Program-made: the position numbers and the translations under genes | The notes under the pieces: model-generated | The model's database searches: none | Seen by the model: only the letters and a program-made list of their open reading frames with translations | What the model was told of the DNA's origin: nothing | Source: an uncultured Oscillospiraceae bacterium | Lineage (GTDB): Bacteria > Bacillota > Clostridia > Oscillospirales > Oscillospiraceae | DNA length: 22,936 nt | NCBI GenBank assembly: GCA_934590325.1 | Contig: CAKTOW010000024.1 | Span: 1 to 22,936, forward strand | Direction of reading: 5' to 3' | Part shown: piece by piece, positions 1-6,314 of the stretch | Layout: every line of letters begins with the position of its first letter | Numbering within the stretch: the stretch's first letter is position 1

Positions 1-140
1 AGCACGACAAAATAAAAAAGGCCGGAGCCTCCGCTCACGCGAATGCTCCGGTCTGCTATCAAGGCTTGTACGAACTGCCGGTAGATCCGGCATCGTGGAT
101 AATCTACGATCTGGTTGATCTCAAGTGTATATTCGCGCAT
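1..140 (-). CDS. N-terminus of a conserved protein of probable mobile-element origin (runs off left edge)
   Basis: An open frame reads leftward from ATG at 140-138 to the window edge (46 codons visible, no stop). A good ribosome site (GAGGTAA) lies about 5 nt before the ATG, which fixes the start. The visible protein begins MREYTLEINQIVDYPRCRIY and then has a short SGGSG turn followed by an aromatic/hydrophobic stretch. From memory this resembles a protein family found near one end of clostridial integrative or conjugative elements, but I cannot confirm it and assign no function. The codons before residue 46 include a hairpin followed by T-rich sequence that mimics a terminator. The frame stays open through it, so I read it as coding. 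The region is AT-richer than the genes to its right, consistent with acquired DNA. Confidence 0.6.
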   Translation of the reverse strand, partial: MREYTLEINQIVDYPRCRIYRQFVQALIADRSIRVSGGSGLFYFVV

Positions 141-409
141 ATTTATTACCTCGCTTTTTGTAAACAACTTAATTCCGAAAAGCGAAGAGATTGTGTTTGC
201 CAAAAAAGATGCGCACAATTAAGAAAGGAACCTTTCCAATCATGCGCATCCTTATTTTGCTGCCGCGTTGGGTTTTCTCGTTTTTCTTCGCACCATATCC
301 GCACCATTTTGACATTGAGATATGGCGTTTTACATCGATTTACATTCTTCTGAAAAATGTGGAAGCCCTTATATTACAACGATTTGTGGAGATTTATAGA
401 GATACATAA
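141..409. other. AT-rich non-coding stretch, probable end of an inserted element
   Basis: No credible gene. Short open frames here lack ribosome sites and read as low-complexity. Base composition is clearly richer in A/T than the GC-rich genes from 443 on. It contains a nested dyad (208-250), a TTTACAT direct repeat near 329-345 and four GAT-phased 10-mers (381-420). It lies between a leftward gene start and a decapitated rightward frame, which is the pattern expected just inside an element boundary. That reading is inference. Confidence 0.4.
208..250. repeat. Nested inverted repeat (GATGCGCA ... GAAAGG-AA-CCTTTC ... TGCGCATC)
   Basis: Outer arms GATGCGCA (208-215) and TGCGCATC (243-250) flank an inner perfect palindrome GAAAGG (223-228) and CCTTTC (231-236), with both dyads centred at about 229. 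The inter-arm spacers are similar (CAATTAA and CAATCA). It lies about 70-110 nt upstream of the leftward gene starting at 140. It could be an operator, an RNA hairpin in that gene's leader or a recombination-related site. Confidence 0.55.
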
Positions 410-420
410 AGATGCACAAA
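381..420. repeat. Four degenerate tandem 10-mers, each starting GAT
   Basis: Positions 381-390 GATTTGTGGA, 391-400 GATTTATAGA, 401-410 GATACATAAA and 411-420 GATGCACAAA are 10-bp units in helical phase, all beginning GAT and ending in A. They sit directly against the 5' break of the MerR-like frame. Helically phased short repeats next to a junction would suit arm-type recombinase sites, but no core site can be proven from this window. Confidence 0.35.
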
Positions 421-661
421 AAGGTTAATTTATATCGATACCATGCTGGACATCATGATGGAGCAGAAGAAACCGGAGAAAAACGACATCACCCTCATCC
501 TGAAGCAGCGGGAGGAAGCATACAAGCGGTTGGAGGAAGCCAAAGCCACCGCGAAATATATGGACGACAAGGTGGCACACTATGAGGCCATCCTTGCGGG
601 CCTCGCCCCGGATGACACCAATCCGAAGAACTGGACGGCGGAAAACCGGCCTGCGCACTGA
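410..661 (+). pseudogene. C-terminal remnant of a MerR-type regulator (coiled-coil part)
   Basis: The frame is open from 410 to the TGA at 659-661. The first ATG is at 443, but no ribosome site precedes it. The product is a charged amphipathic helix (KQREEAYKRLEEAKATAKYM) followed by a tail HYEAILAGLAPDDTNPKNW. Helix plus 'YE-x-IL-x-G-x-x-P-D-x-TNP-x-NW' is, as I recall, how many clostridial MerR regulators end, and the expected N-terminal winged-helix DNA-binding domain (about 70 residues) is absent. Codon use is GC-rich like the right-hand genes, unlike the AT-rich DNA directly before it. This suggests a host gene cut by the insertion at its left. It could instead be a small intact coiled-coil protein. 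Confidence 0.5.
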
Positions 662-714
662 CCGCGGCGCAGTCATAGACGCACCTTCCCCGCGTCCGTT
701 CCTTCTTGGGATGC

Positions 715-1425
715 TTAATCGAGTATGGTGCCGTCCGTGGCAATGGTCACCACCTGCCAGGGAATGAACTTTCCGCTGTTCTGCAGCGCCGTTTTCGCCG
801 CGTGCTCCAGCCCGCCGCAGCAGGGGACCTCCATGCGGACGACGGTCACGCTCTTGATGTCGTTATTGCGGATGATCTCGGTGAGCTTCTCGGAATAATC
901 CACGCCGTCCAGCTTGGGGCAGCCCACCAGCGTGATATGTCCCTTGATAAACCTCTCGTGGAAGGCGGCATAGGCGTAAGCCGTGCAGTCCGCTGCGATG
1001 AGCAGCTTCGCCCCGTCAAAATAAGGCGCGTTCACAGGCACCAGCTTGATCTGCACCGGCCACTGGGAAAGGCGGCTCTGCGCCGCCGCAGGCGCAGGCT
1101 CAGCGCCTGACAGCTCGGCATGCCGGATCGTCTTCATTCGCGTGCCGGGGCAGCCGCCGTGAAGGCGCATCCCCTCCTGCTGCATCTTCTTCTGCTTGTT
1201 GGCCAACACCGCCGCCTCGTCATAGGCCGCCGCCTCGCGCTCCACAAAGGAGATGGCGCCGGTGGGACAGGCCGGCAGACAGTCGCCCAGGCCGTCGCAG
1301 TAGTCGTCCCGCATCAGCTGCGCCTTACCGTCCACCATGGCGATAGCTCCCTCGTGACAGGCGGCGGCACAGGCACCGCAGCCGTTGCATTTATTCTGAT
1401 CGATCTCGATGATCCTTCGTTTCAT
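715..1425 (-). CDS. 4Fe-4S ferredoxin-domain protein, partner of the Crp/Fnr regulator
   Basis: A 236-residue cytoplasmic iron-sulfur protein. Residues 13-24 carry C-x2-C-x2-C-x3-C-H, one full 4Fe-4S site. The second motif is the incomplete C43-x5-C49-x3-C53-P, with Cys92 (GGCPG) a possible extra ligand. The C-terminal domain keeps C147, C169 (VGCPKLDG) and the C202-C203-GG pair. Start ATG is at 1425-1423 with an AAGGAGGT ribosome site 6 nt upstream. The gene is divergent from a Crp/Fnr regulator across 83 bp. In anaerobic Firmicutes this kind of gene pair is often linked to the hybrid-cluster protein/nitrosative-stress response; that role is inferred. The exact electron-transfer partner is unknown. 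There is no obvious terminator in the 53 bp after the stop. Confidence 0.85.
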   Translation of the reverse strand: MKRRIIEIDQNKCNGCGACAAACHEGAIAMVDGKAQLMRDDYCDGLGDCLPACPTGAISFVEREAAAYDEAAVLANKQKKMQQEGMRLHGGCPGTRMKTIRHAELSGAEPAPAAAQSRLSQWPVQIKLVPVNAPYFDGAKLLIAADCTAYAYAAFHERFIKGHITLVGCPKLDGVDYSEKLTEIIRNNDIKSVTVVRMEVPCCGGLEHAAKTALQNSGKFIPWQVVTIATDGTILD

Positions 1426-1437
1426 TGTAATACCTCC

Positions 1438-1466
1438 TTGCTTTTGTGGCTTGATTATACTATACT
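1438..1466 (+). promoter_or_regulatory. Promoter of the Crp/Fnr gene
   Basis: TTGCTT (1438-1443), a 17-bp spacer and TATACT (1461-1466) on the plus strand give a start near 1473. The GTTGAATTTTCAAC dyad at 1482-1495 then falls at about +10 to +23, where the bound regulator could repress its own gene. The promoter overlaps the divergent ferredoxin -10 element, so the two starts may compete. Confidence 0.55.
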
Positions 1467-1495
1467 CAAATCAACAAGTCGGTTGAATTTTCAAC
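1454..1495 (-). promoter_or_regulatory. Ferredoxin-gene promoter with class II Crp/Fnr-type site
   Basis: The minus strand has a consensus -10 TATAAT at 1459-1454 but nothing like TTGACA 16-18 bp upstream. A perfect dyad GTTGAA-TT-TTCAAC lies at 1482-1495. With a start near 1447 its centre (1488.5) is at about -41.5, the classic position for class II activation. The design (TTnAA-N2-TTnAA) resembles HcpR-type Crp/Fnr sites of Clostridia. A second, overlapping TCAAC-N6-GTTGA pair is at 1471-1486. Confidence 0.6.
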
Positions 1496-1508
1496 GAAAG
1501 AGGACATT

Positions 1509-2171
1509 ATGAAAGTTTTTTTACCTGTGCTCCGTTCCGCGCCGCTTTTCTCCGGCATCTCCGAGGATGAACTGACCGCCATGCTCTCCTGTCTCAAAGC
1601 CGAAAAAAAGGACTTCCCCAAGGAGTCCTTTGTGCTGCGCGCCGGCGATACGGCGGACGCCATCGGCCTTGTGCTGTCAGGAACGGTCCTGATCGTACAG
1701 GAGGACATCTGGGGAAACCGCAACATTCTCTCCAAAGTGGGGCCGGGACAGACCTTTGCCGCCGCATACGCCTGCGCCCCCGGTTCCAGACTGAACGCGG
1801 GCGTCATAGCGGAAACGCCCGTCACCGTACTGTTCCTGAACATAAAGCGCGTCCTGAACGTCTGCCCGTCCACCTGTGCGCACCACAGCCGTATCATCCG
1901 GAACCTCCTCCACGAGCTCGCCGAGAAAGATCTGCGCTTCAGTGAAAAACTTACACACATGGGCCAGCGCACCACGCGGTCAAAGATCATGTCCTACCTT
2001 TCCGCGGAAGCGCAGCGGCTGGGTACCTACGAATTTGACGTTCCGTTTTCAAGGCAGCAGCTGGCGGATTATCTCGGTGTCGAGCGCAGCGGACTGTCGC
2101 TGGAGCTCGGAAAGATGAAAAAGGACGGACTTCTGGACTATCACAAAAGCCATTTTATCCTGAAGGTATAG
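1509..2171 (+). CDS. Crp/Fnr-family transcription regulator
   Basis: 220 residues, the normal Crp/Fnr length. Residues about 10-120 form the cyclic-nucleotide-type beta-barrel (DFPKESFVLRAGDTADAIGL, then GPGQTFAAAYA). A long dimer helix follows, then a winged helix at about 160-220 with FSRQQLADYLGVERSGLSLE. In the recognition helix the usual Arg of S-x-[LM]-[SC]-R-E-L is Leu198, which may alter DNA contacts. There is no N-terminal Fnr-type cysteine cluster, so it probably senses something other than oxygen through an Fe-S centre; an HcpR-like NO/redox role fits the ferredoxin neighbour but is inference. The ribosome site AGAGGA lies 5 nt before the ATG. The gene ends just before a shared bidirectional terminator. 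Confidence 0.9.
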   Translation: MKVFLPVLRSAPLFSGISEDELTAMLSCLKAEKKDFPKESFVLRAGDTADAIGLVLSGTVLIVQEDIWGNRNILSKVGPGQTFAAAYACAPGSRLNAGVIAETPVTVLFLNIKRVLNVCPSTCAHHSRIIRNLLHELAEKDLRFSEKLTHMGQRTTRSKIMSYLSAEAQRLGTYEFDVPFSRQQLADYLGVERSGLSLELGKMKKDGLLDYHKSHFILKV

Positions 2172-2182
2172 GGATATATGCG

Positions 2183-2213
2183 AAAAGGACGCGGGCAGTT
2201 CCCGCGTCCTTTT
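2183..2213. terminator. Bidirectional intrinsic terminator
   Basis: AAAAGGACGCGGG (2183-2195), loop CAGTT, CCCGCGTCCTTTT (2201-2213): a perfect 13-bp stem with A-tract and T-tract on the two sides. It serves the Crp/Fnr gene (plus) and the phosphoesterase operon (minus), whose stop codons face each other. Confidence 0.9.
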
Positions 2214-2221
2214 CTAACCCC

Positions 2222-3733
2222 TCAAACTACTCTATATTCGCTGTGCACCGGTGGTATCTCCCCGCCGTGCAGCTTAAAGTAGTCCAGTATCAGATCGGAC
2301 ATCTCCGTGCCGATCTCCCGCACCACCGGGCAGCCCACATAACAGTCGTAGCCGCCGGTACCGCTGGCGCGATAGCTGTTCAGGCAGATGGTGAACCTGT
2401 CGTCCTCCCCCACCGGCCTGCCGCCCACGGTAAGCTCCGTCACCCGCTGCCCCACCGGCCGCGATATGTCGAACACATACCGCACCCCGGCGTAGTAGTC
2501 GTAGTTATAGTGCTCCACCTTGGGCTCTAAGAAGCAGTCCGACACGCGCAGCGTGCCGTCTCCGTTCCTTGTAAAATACTCCGCGCTGCGCTCCATAGCC
2601 TGCCGCAGCACCGCGCCGGTGATCTCCAGCACCGCCAGCGTGTTGGTGTAGGGATAGGCGATCAGCAGATCCCGCCGCCGCACGGTCTCCGGCAGCCCGG
2701 CCACATCGTTGGCCAGACTGGCCGCCGACAGCTGCGCACCGCTGGCCCACAGCTGCACCGCGTTGAACAGGTCGGGCAGTCCGCTGCCCTCCGCCGCCAT
2801 ACGCAGCGGCGTGTCCGGTATCAGCGGCCGGGACAGCCGTCCCACCACCTGATCCAGCCAGTCCTGCGCCCCGCGCTCCATACCGGCGAACTCCACCAGC
2901 CATTCCGGGCGGCAGACGCCCCCCGCGCGCAGCGTTTCGCTTGTAAAGTGCTTTTCCTTTTCACCTATTGCAGTGTCAATGCGCACGAACTCCTGTCCTC
3001 TGTCGGTAGGCTGCACCACGAATGTCCCGCACAGCATCTGCCCCGGGACGGTCATGTGCTGGTGCCCGGTCAGCAGGATGTCAAAGTCCAGCTCCTGACA
3101 CAGCCGATACGCCACATTCTCGTGGGTGGTGGACAGCACCCTTCCGGTGTTCAGATCCCGCTCGAAGCCCCCGTGATAGATACACACCGTCACGTCAACC
3201 TGTCCGCGCAGGCGCTCCAGCGCCTCCCGCGCGGCCGGTATGGGGTCCGTGATGGCCACGCCCTCCAGGTGCTCCGGCCGCTCCCAGATGTTCACATAGT
3301 CGGTAACGATGCCCACGATACCCACCCGCAGGCCGTTCTCCAGCGTGTGTATCCGCGCGGGGAAACGCACCCCCGCCCCGTCCCAGCGCACGTTCTCGCA
3401 CACGCAGCGGGCCCGCAGCGCGTTGAGGTACGTGTCCAGATACGGCATACCATAGTTGAAATCGTGGTTGCCCAGCGTCACGTAGTCATAGCCGCAGCGG
3501 TTCATGATCTCCGCAAAGTCCGCGGCGCTGCCGATGGTGTCGTGGCAGAACGCCCCCAGCGGCGACCCCTGCAGCAGGTCTCCTCCGTCGATGATCAGGG
3601 TATTCCCGTCTTTTTCAAAGCGGTTGGCGCACTTGAAAAGGCCGATGTCCCGCTCCTCCCTGCTGCGGTAGTCCGTGGGATAAATGTACCCGTGCAGGTC
3701 GGAGGTAAAATATATCCTCAGCTTCTTCTCCAT
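2222..3733 (-). CDS. 5'-nucleotidase/UshA-like metallophosphoesterase, cytoplasmic
   Basis: 503 residues. The N-terminal calcineurin-like domain carries the binuclear-metal motifs D12-x-H14 (TSDLHG), GGDLLQGS (50-57), GNHDFNYG (88-95), a conserved YHGGFE, and GHQH near residue 225. The C-terminal about 200 residues look like the 5'-nucleotidase substrate-binding domain (TNTLAVLEITG, RASGTGGYDCY). Family members hydrolyse nucleotides, UDP-sugars or 2',3'-cyclic nucleotides and are usually exported, but this one has no signal peptide and starts MEKKLRIYFTSDLHG, so it should act on imported or internal substrates. It is the last gene of the phn-type operon, 3 bp after phnE, with its ribosome site (GGGGGTGAG) inside the end of phnE. 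That coupling suggests it dephosphorylates what the transporter brings in. Confidence 0.88.
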   Translation of the reverse strand: MEKKLRIYFTSDLHGYIYPTDYRSREERDIGLFKCANRFEKDGNTLIIDGGDLLQGSPLGAFCHDTIGSAADFAEIMNRCGYDYVTLGNHDFNYGMPYLDTYLNALRARCVCENVRWDGAGVRFPARIHTLENGLRVGIVGIVTDYVNIWERPEHLEGVAITDPIPAAREALERLRGQVDVTVCIYHGGFERDLNTGRVLSTTHENVAYRLCQELDFDILLTGHQHMTVPGQMLCGTFVVQPTDRGQEFVRIDTAIGEKEKHFTSETLRAGGVCRPEWLVEFAGMERGAQDWLDQVVGRLSRPLIPDTPLRMAAEGSGLPDLFNAVQLWASGAQLSAASLANDVAGLPETVRRRDLLIAYPYTNTLAVLEITGAVLRQAMERSAEYFTRNGDGTLRVSDCFLEPKVEHYNYDYYAGVRYVFDISRPVGQRVTELTVGGRPVGEDDRFTICLNSYRASGTGGYDCYVGCPVVREIGTEMSDLILDYFKLHGGEIPPVHSEYRVV

Positions 3734-3736
3734 GGC

Positions 3737-4546
3737 TCACCCCCGTGCCAGCTTGACCCGTATCCGGGAGGATATCCACTCGATGACCAGCACCAGCACG
3801 ATCAGTCCCAGCAGGATGGCGCCCACCTCGTTCCAGCGGTAGGAGCTCATGGCGAAGATCAGCGGCGCGCCGATACCGCCCGCGCCCACCAGTCCCAGCA
3901 CCGTGGCGTCGCGCAGGTTCATGTCAAAACGGTAGATGATCGTGCTGGTGAAATCCGCCGTCAGCTGCGGCAGGATGCCGTAGCGTATCTTCTGAAATGT
4001 GGTGCATCCCGCCGCGTCCAGCGATTCCAGTATCCGCTTGTCCAGGTCCTCGATGCTCTCGATGAACATCTTGGATACCATACCGATGGAACACAGCGAC
4101 ATAGTCAGCAGTCCCGCAAAAGGACCGGGGCCGGTGACGCGGATGAACATCAGGCCGTAGACAAAGGCGGGTATGGTGCGGATGGCGGCGATAAGAACGC
4201 GCCCCACCAGCGCCAGCGGCTTCGGCACCAGATTGCTGGCGGAGATAAAGGACAGGGGCAGCGAGATGACCGCGCCCACGATGGTGCCCAGAAAGGCGAT
4301 GCAGAAGGTCTCCAGCAGCAGATAGGGCACGCCGTTGGTGCCCAGGGTGAACAGCAGCTTGCCGGAGGGATGGAAGATACCGGAGATGATGTTCTTTGCC
4401 ACCTCCAGGCCGTTGCTGGTGGGTGTGCTGACCCGCACCGCCGTGCCGGACCATGCCAGCAGGCAGGCGACAATAAAGGCCGCCAGCAGCTGCCACAGCC
4501 ACGTTTTCGGCGCGGAGGCGTAGGCTTTTTGAATTCTCTGTTCCAT
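3737..4546 (-). CDS. phnE: Phosphonate-type ABC transporter permease 2 (PhnE family)
   Basis: 269 residues with a short cytoplasmic N-terminus (MEQRIQKAYASAPKTWLW), a first membrane helix at about 17-36, a large extracytoplasmic segment (about 37-75) and five or more further helices. The binding-protein-dependent transport loop is at about 175-200 (ESLDAAGCTTFQKIRYGILP), with the EAA-type Gly displaced. GLVGAGGIGAPL follows as in PhnE proteins. It starts 10 bp after the first permease gene with a GGAGGG ribosome site. It should pair with the other PhnE as a heterodimer in the membrane. The family name implies phosphonates, but PhnE-like permeases also serve phosphite and other oxyanions or esters. 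Confidence 0.9.
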   Translation of the reverse strand: MEQRIQKAYASAPKTWLWQLLAAFIVACLLAWSGTAVRVSTPTSNGLEVAKNIISGIFHPSGKLLFTLGTNGVPYLLLETFCIAFLGTIVGAVISLPLSFISASNLVPKPLALVGRVLIAAIRTIPAFVYGLMFIRVTGPGPFAGLLTMSLCSIGMVSKMFIESIEDLDKRILESLDAAGCTTFQKIRYGILPQLTADFTSTIIYRFDMNLRDATVLGLVGAGGIGAPLIFAMSSYRWNEVGAILLGLIVLVLVIEWISSRIRVKLARG

Positions 4547-4556
4547 ACGGCCCTCC

Positions 4557-5378
4557 TTACGTCAGTTTCTTACGCAGGGCGTGGCTGATCGCCTCGATGA
4601 CCATAACGGCCACAAACAGGACGATCAGGATCATGCCAAGGCTGTCATATTCACGCCAGCCGATCTTTTCATTCATAATAAGGCCCAGTCCGCCCGCGCC
4701 CACATAGCCCAGGATGGACGCATACCGCACGTTGCCCTCCAGGCAGAACAGCGACACGGACAGATATGTGGGCAGCACCTGCGGGAAAACGGCGGTGGTG
4801 AACGCCTGCAGCCGCGTGGCGCCCAGCGCCTCCATAGCCTCGTATGGCCCCATGTCCACGGTCTCGATGATCTCGAACAGCTGCTTGCCCACATAGGCGA
4901 AGGTGAACACCGCGATGGCGCAGGTACCGGCCATGGTGCCCAGTCCGAAGATATACGTGGCGATCAGGGCGCACACCAGCGTGGGCAGCGTCCGCACCAG
5001 GCTGAGGAACAGCCGCACGATGAACACCACCACCCGATTGGTGACGATGTTGCTGGCCGCCGCGATGGCAAAGGGTATCGCCAGCACGGCGCCCACGAAG
5101 GAACCCAGGAAGGACATCTTGATGGTGTCCCACAGGGGCTGCCATATCTTGCCCAGATACGCTGTGTTGGGCGGGAACATGGCCGTGAGAATATCGAAGA
5201 ACTTGCTGCCCTTCTTCACCAGCACCCCGAAGTCGAAGCCGGTGATATGCACGGACACCGCTCCCAGCGCCAGCACGATCAGGATGACCAGCGGCGCGCG
5301 GCTGCGCTTTTCCTCCACCACCGCGCCGTTGGGCAGCGTATAGCGGCGGGGCTTGAACAGACGGTCGTACAGGCTCAT
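4557..5378 (-). CDS. phnE: Phosphonate-type ABC transporter permease 1 (PhnE family)
   Basis: 273 residues. Basic N-terminus, first helix at about 29-47 (APLVILIVLALGAVSVHITG), an outside loop to about 85 and then five helices. The ATPase-contacting loop is YEAMEALGATRLQAFTTAVF (about 180-199), followed by VLP and GYVGAGGLGLIMNE. ATG at 5378-5376 overlaps the phnC stop (ATGA), so the two are translationally coupled. It is paralogous to the next gene, with low identity but the same topology; two distinct PhnE subunits are common in Firmicutes. Confidence 0.9.
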   Translation of the reverse strand: MSLYDRLFKPRRYTLPNGAVVEEKRSRAPLVILIVLALGAVSVHITGFDFGVLVKKGSKFFDILTAMFPPNTAYLGKIWQPLWDTIKMSFLGSFVGAVLAIPFAIAAASNIVTNRVVVFIVRLFLSLVRTLPTLVCALIATYIFGLGTMAGTCAIAVFTFAYVGKQLFEIIETVDMGPYEAMEALGATRLQAFTTAVFPQVLPTYLSVSLFCLEGNVRYASILGYVGAGGLGLIMNEKIGWREYDSLGMILIVLFVAVMVIEAISHALRKKLT

Positions 5379-6133
5379 GCGTCTGCCTCCGTCTGGCTTT
5401 TCTCTCCGTAAATGGCCTCCAGCACGTCCTTATCCACCTTGGCGGAGGGCCCGTCATAGACGATCTTACCGGCCCGGATGCCGATGATACGGTCGGCGTA
5501 TTCAATGGCCAACTCCACATGGTGGATATTCAGCAGGATGGAGATGCCCATCTCCTTATTGATTCGCACGAAGTCCTGCATCACCTGCTTTGCGGTGACG
5601 GGGTCCAGCGCGGCCACCGGCTCGTCCGCCAGAATGATCTGCGGATCCTGTGTCAGTGTCCGTGCCAGCGCCACACGCTGCTGCTGCCCGCCGGACAGCT
5701 GGTCGGCACGGATATAGGCCTTGTCCAGGATGCCCACCTTGTCCAGGGACTCCAGTGCCTTGATCTTGTCCTCCTTGCGGAAGGCCCCCAGCAGCACCCG
5801 CCAGAAGGGCATATCCGGCACGCAGGCGGACAGCACGTTCCTGATGACAGTGGTGCGGGTCACCAGGTTGAAGGACTGGAACACCATGCCGATGCCCCGG
5901 CGGAACCGGCGCAGGCTCTTGCCGGACAGCGTGCTCACATCCGTCCCGTTCACCGTCAGCGTCCCGGAGGTGATCTGGTGCATCCGGTTCACCGACCGCA
6001 GCAGCGTGGACTTGCCCGCGCCGCTCCGTCCGATGATGGCCACGAACTCCCCGTCCTGAATGGTCAGATTTACGTCGTCCAGACCCACGGTACCGTTGGG
6101 ATACACCTTGGATACATGGTCGAAAATGATCAT
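5375..6133 (-). CDS. phnC: Phosphonate-type ABC transporter ATP-binding protein (PhnC)
   Basis: 252 residues with a complete nucleotide-binding fold: Walker A GRSGAGKST (35-43), Q-loop in GMVFQSFNLV, signature LSGGQQQRVALARTL, Walker B IILADEPVAALDP and the H-loop in LNIHHVELAI. The insertion around FWRVLLGAFRKEDKIKALE after the Q-loop is typical of PhnC. AGAGGAA is the ribosome site for the ATG at 6133. It lies 181 bp downstream of phnD beyond two hairpins, one a plausible terminator, so it is probably transcribed at a lower level than phnD. It powers the PhnE pair from the cytoplasmic side. Confidence 0.93.
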   Translation of the reverse strand: MIIFDHVSKVYPNGTVGLDDVNLTIQDGEFVAIIGRSGAGKSTLLRSVNRMHQITSGTLTVNGTDVSTLSGKSLRRFRRGIGMVFQSFNLVTRTTVIRNVLSACVPDMPFWRVLLGAFRKEDKIKALESLDKVGILDKAYIRADQLSGGQQQRVALARTLTQDPQIILADEPVAALDPVTAKQVMQDFVRINKEMGISILLNIHHVELAIEYADRIIGIRAGKIVYDGPSAKVDKDVLEAIYGEKSQTEADA

Positions 6134-6187
6134 ATCGTTTCCTCTTTTCCTGAAATAGATCCCCTGCTCCCCTCTGTGGCCTTCCCC

Positions 6188-6219
6188 GCGTTCCCCGCCC
6201 CGCAGGGGGCGGGGAACGC
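6188..6219. repeat. Strong GC hairpin between phnD and phnC
   Basis: A perfect 14-bp stem, GCGTTCCCCGCCCC (6188-6201) and GGGGCGGGGAACGC (6206-6219), with loop GCAG. No T-run follows on either strand. It lies in the mRNA between phnD and phnC and may protect the phnD message 3' end or help limit read-through. Confidence 0.75.
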
Positions 6220-6240
6220 CGATAAGGCGCGGGTCACATC

Positions 6241-6299
6241 AAAAAGCGCGGGGAGGGCTGCACAGCGGAAGGTTATGATCCGTGCAACTCCTCCCCGCG
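6241..6299 (-). terminator. Intrinsic terminator after phnD
   Basis: On the minus strand CGCGGGGAGG (6299-6290) pairs with CCTCCCCGCG (6256-6247) across a 33-nt loop and is followed by CTTTTT (6246-6241). It starts 15 bp after the phnD stop. It should end most phnD transcripts and leave a minority to enter phnC-phnE-phnE-phosphoesterase. Confidence 0.65.
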
Positions 6300-6314
6300 T
6301 TGGGAAAGTTATGT

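Noticed and set aside
1..50. Terminator-like hairpin CCGGAGC/GCTCCGG followed by T-rich sequence on the minus strand
   Set aside because: It lies inside an open frame with a good ribosome site and start at 140, and the frame reads smoothly through it; I treat it as coding.
2948..4588. Long plus-strand open frame across the phosphoesterase and phnE genes
   Set aside because: Shadow of minus-strand genes with clear motifs; composition is His/Gln/Arg-rich and no start signals are present.
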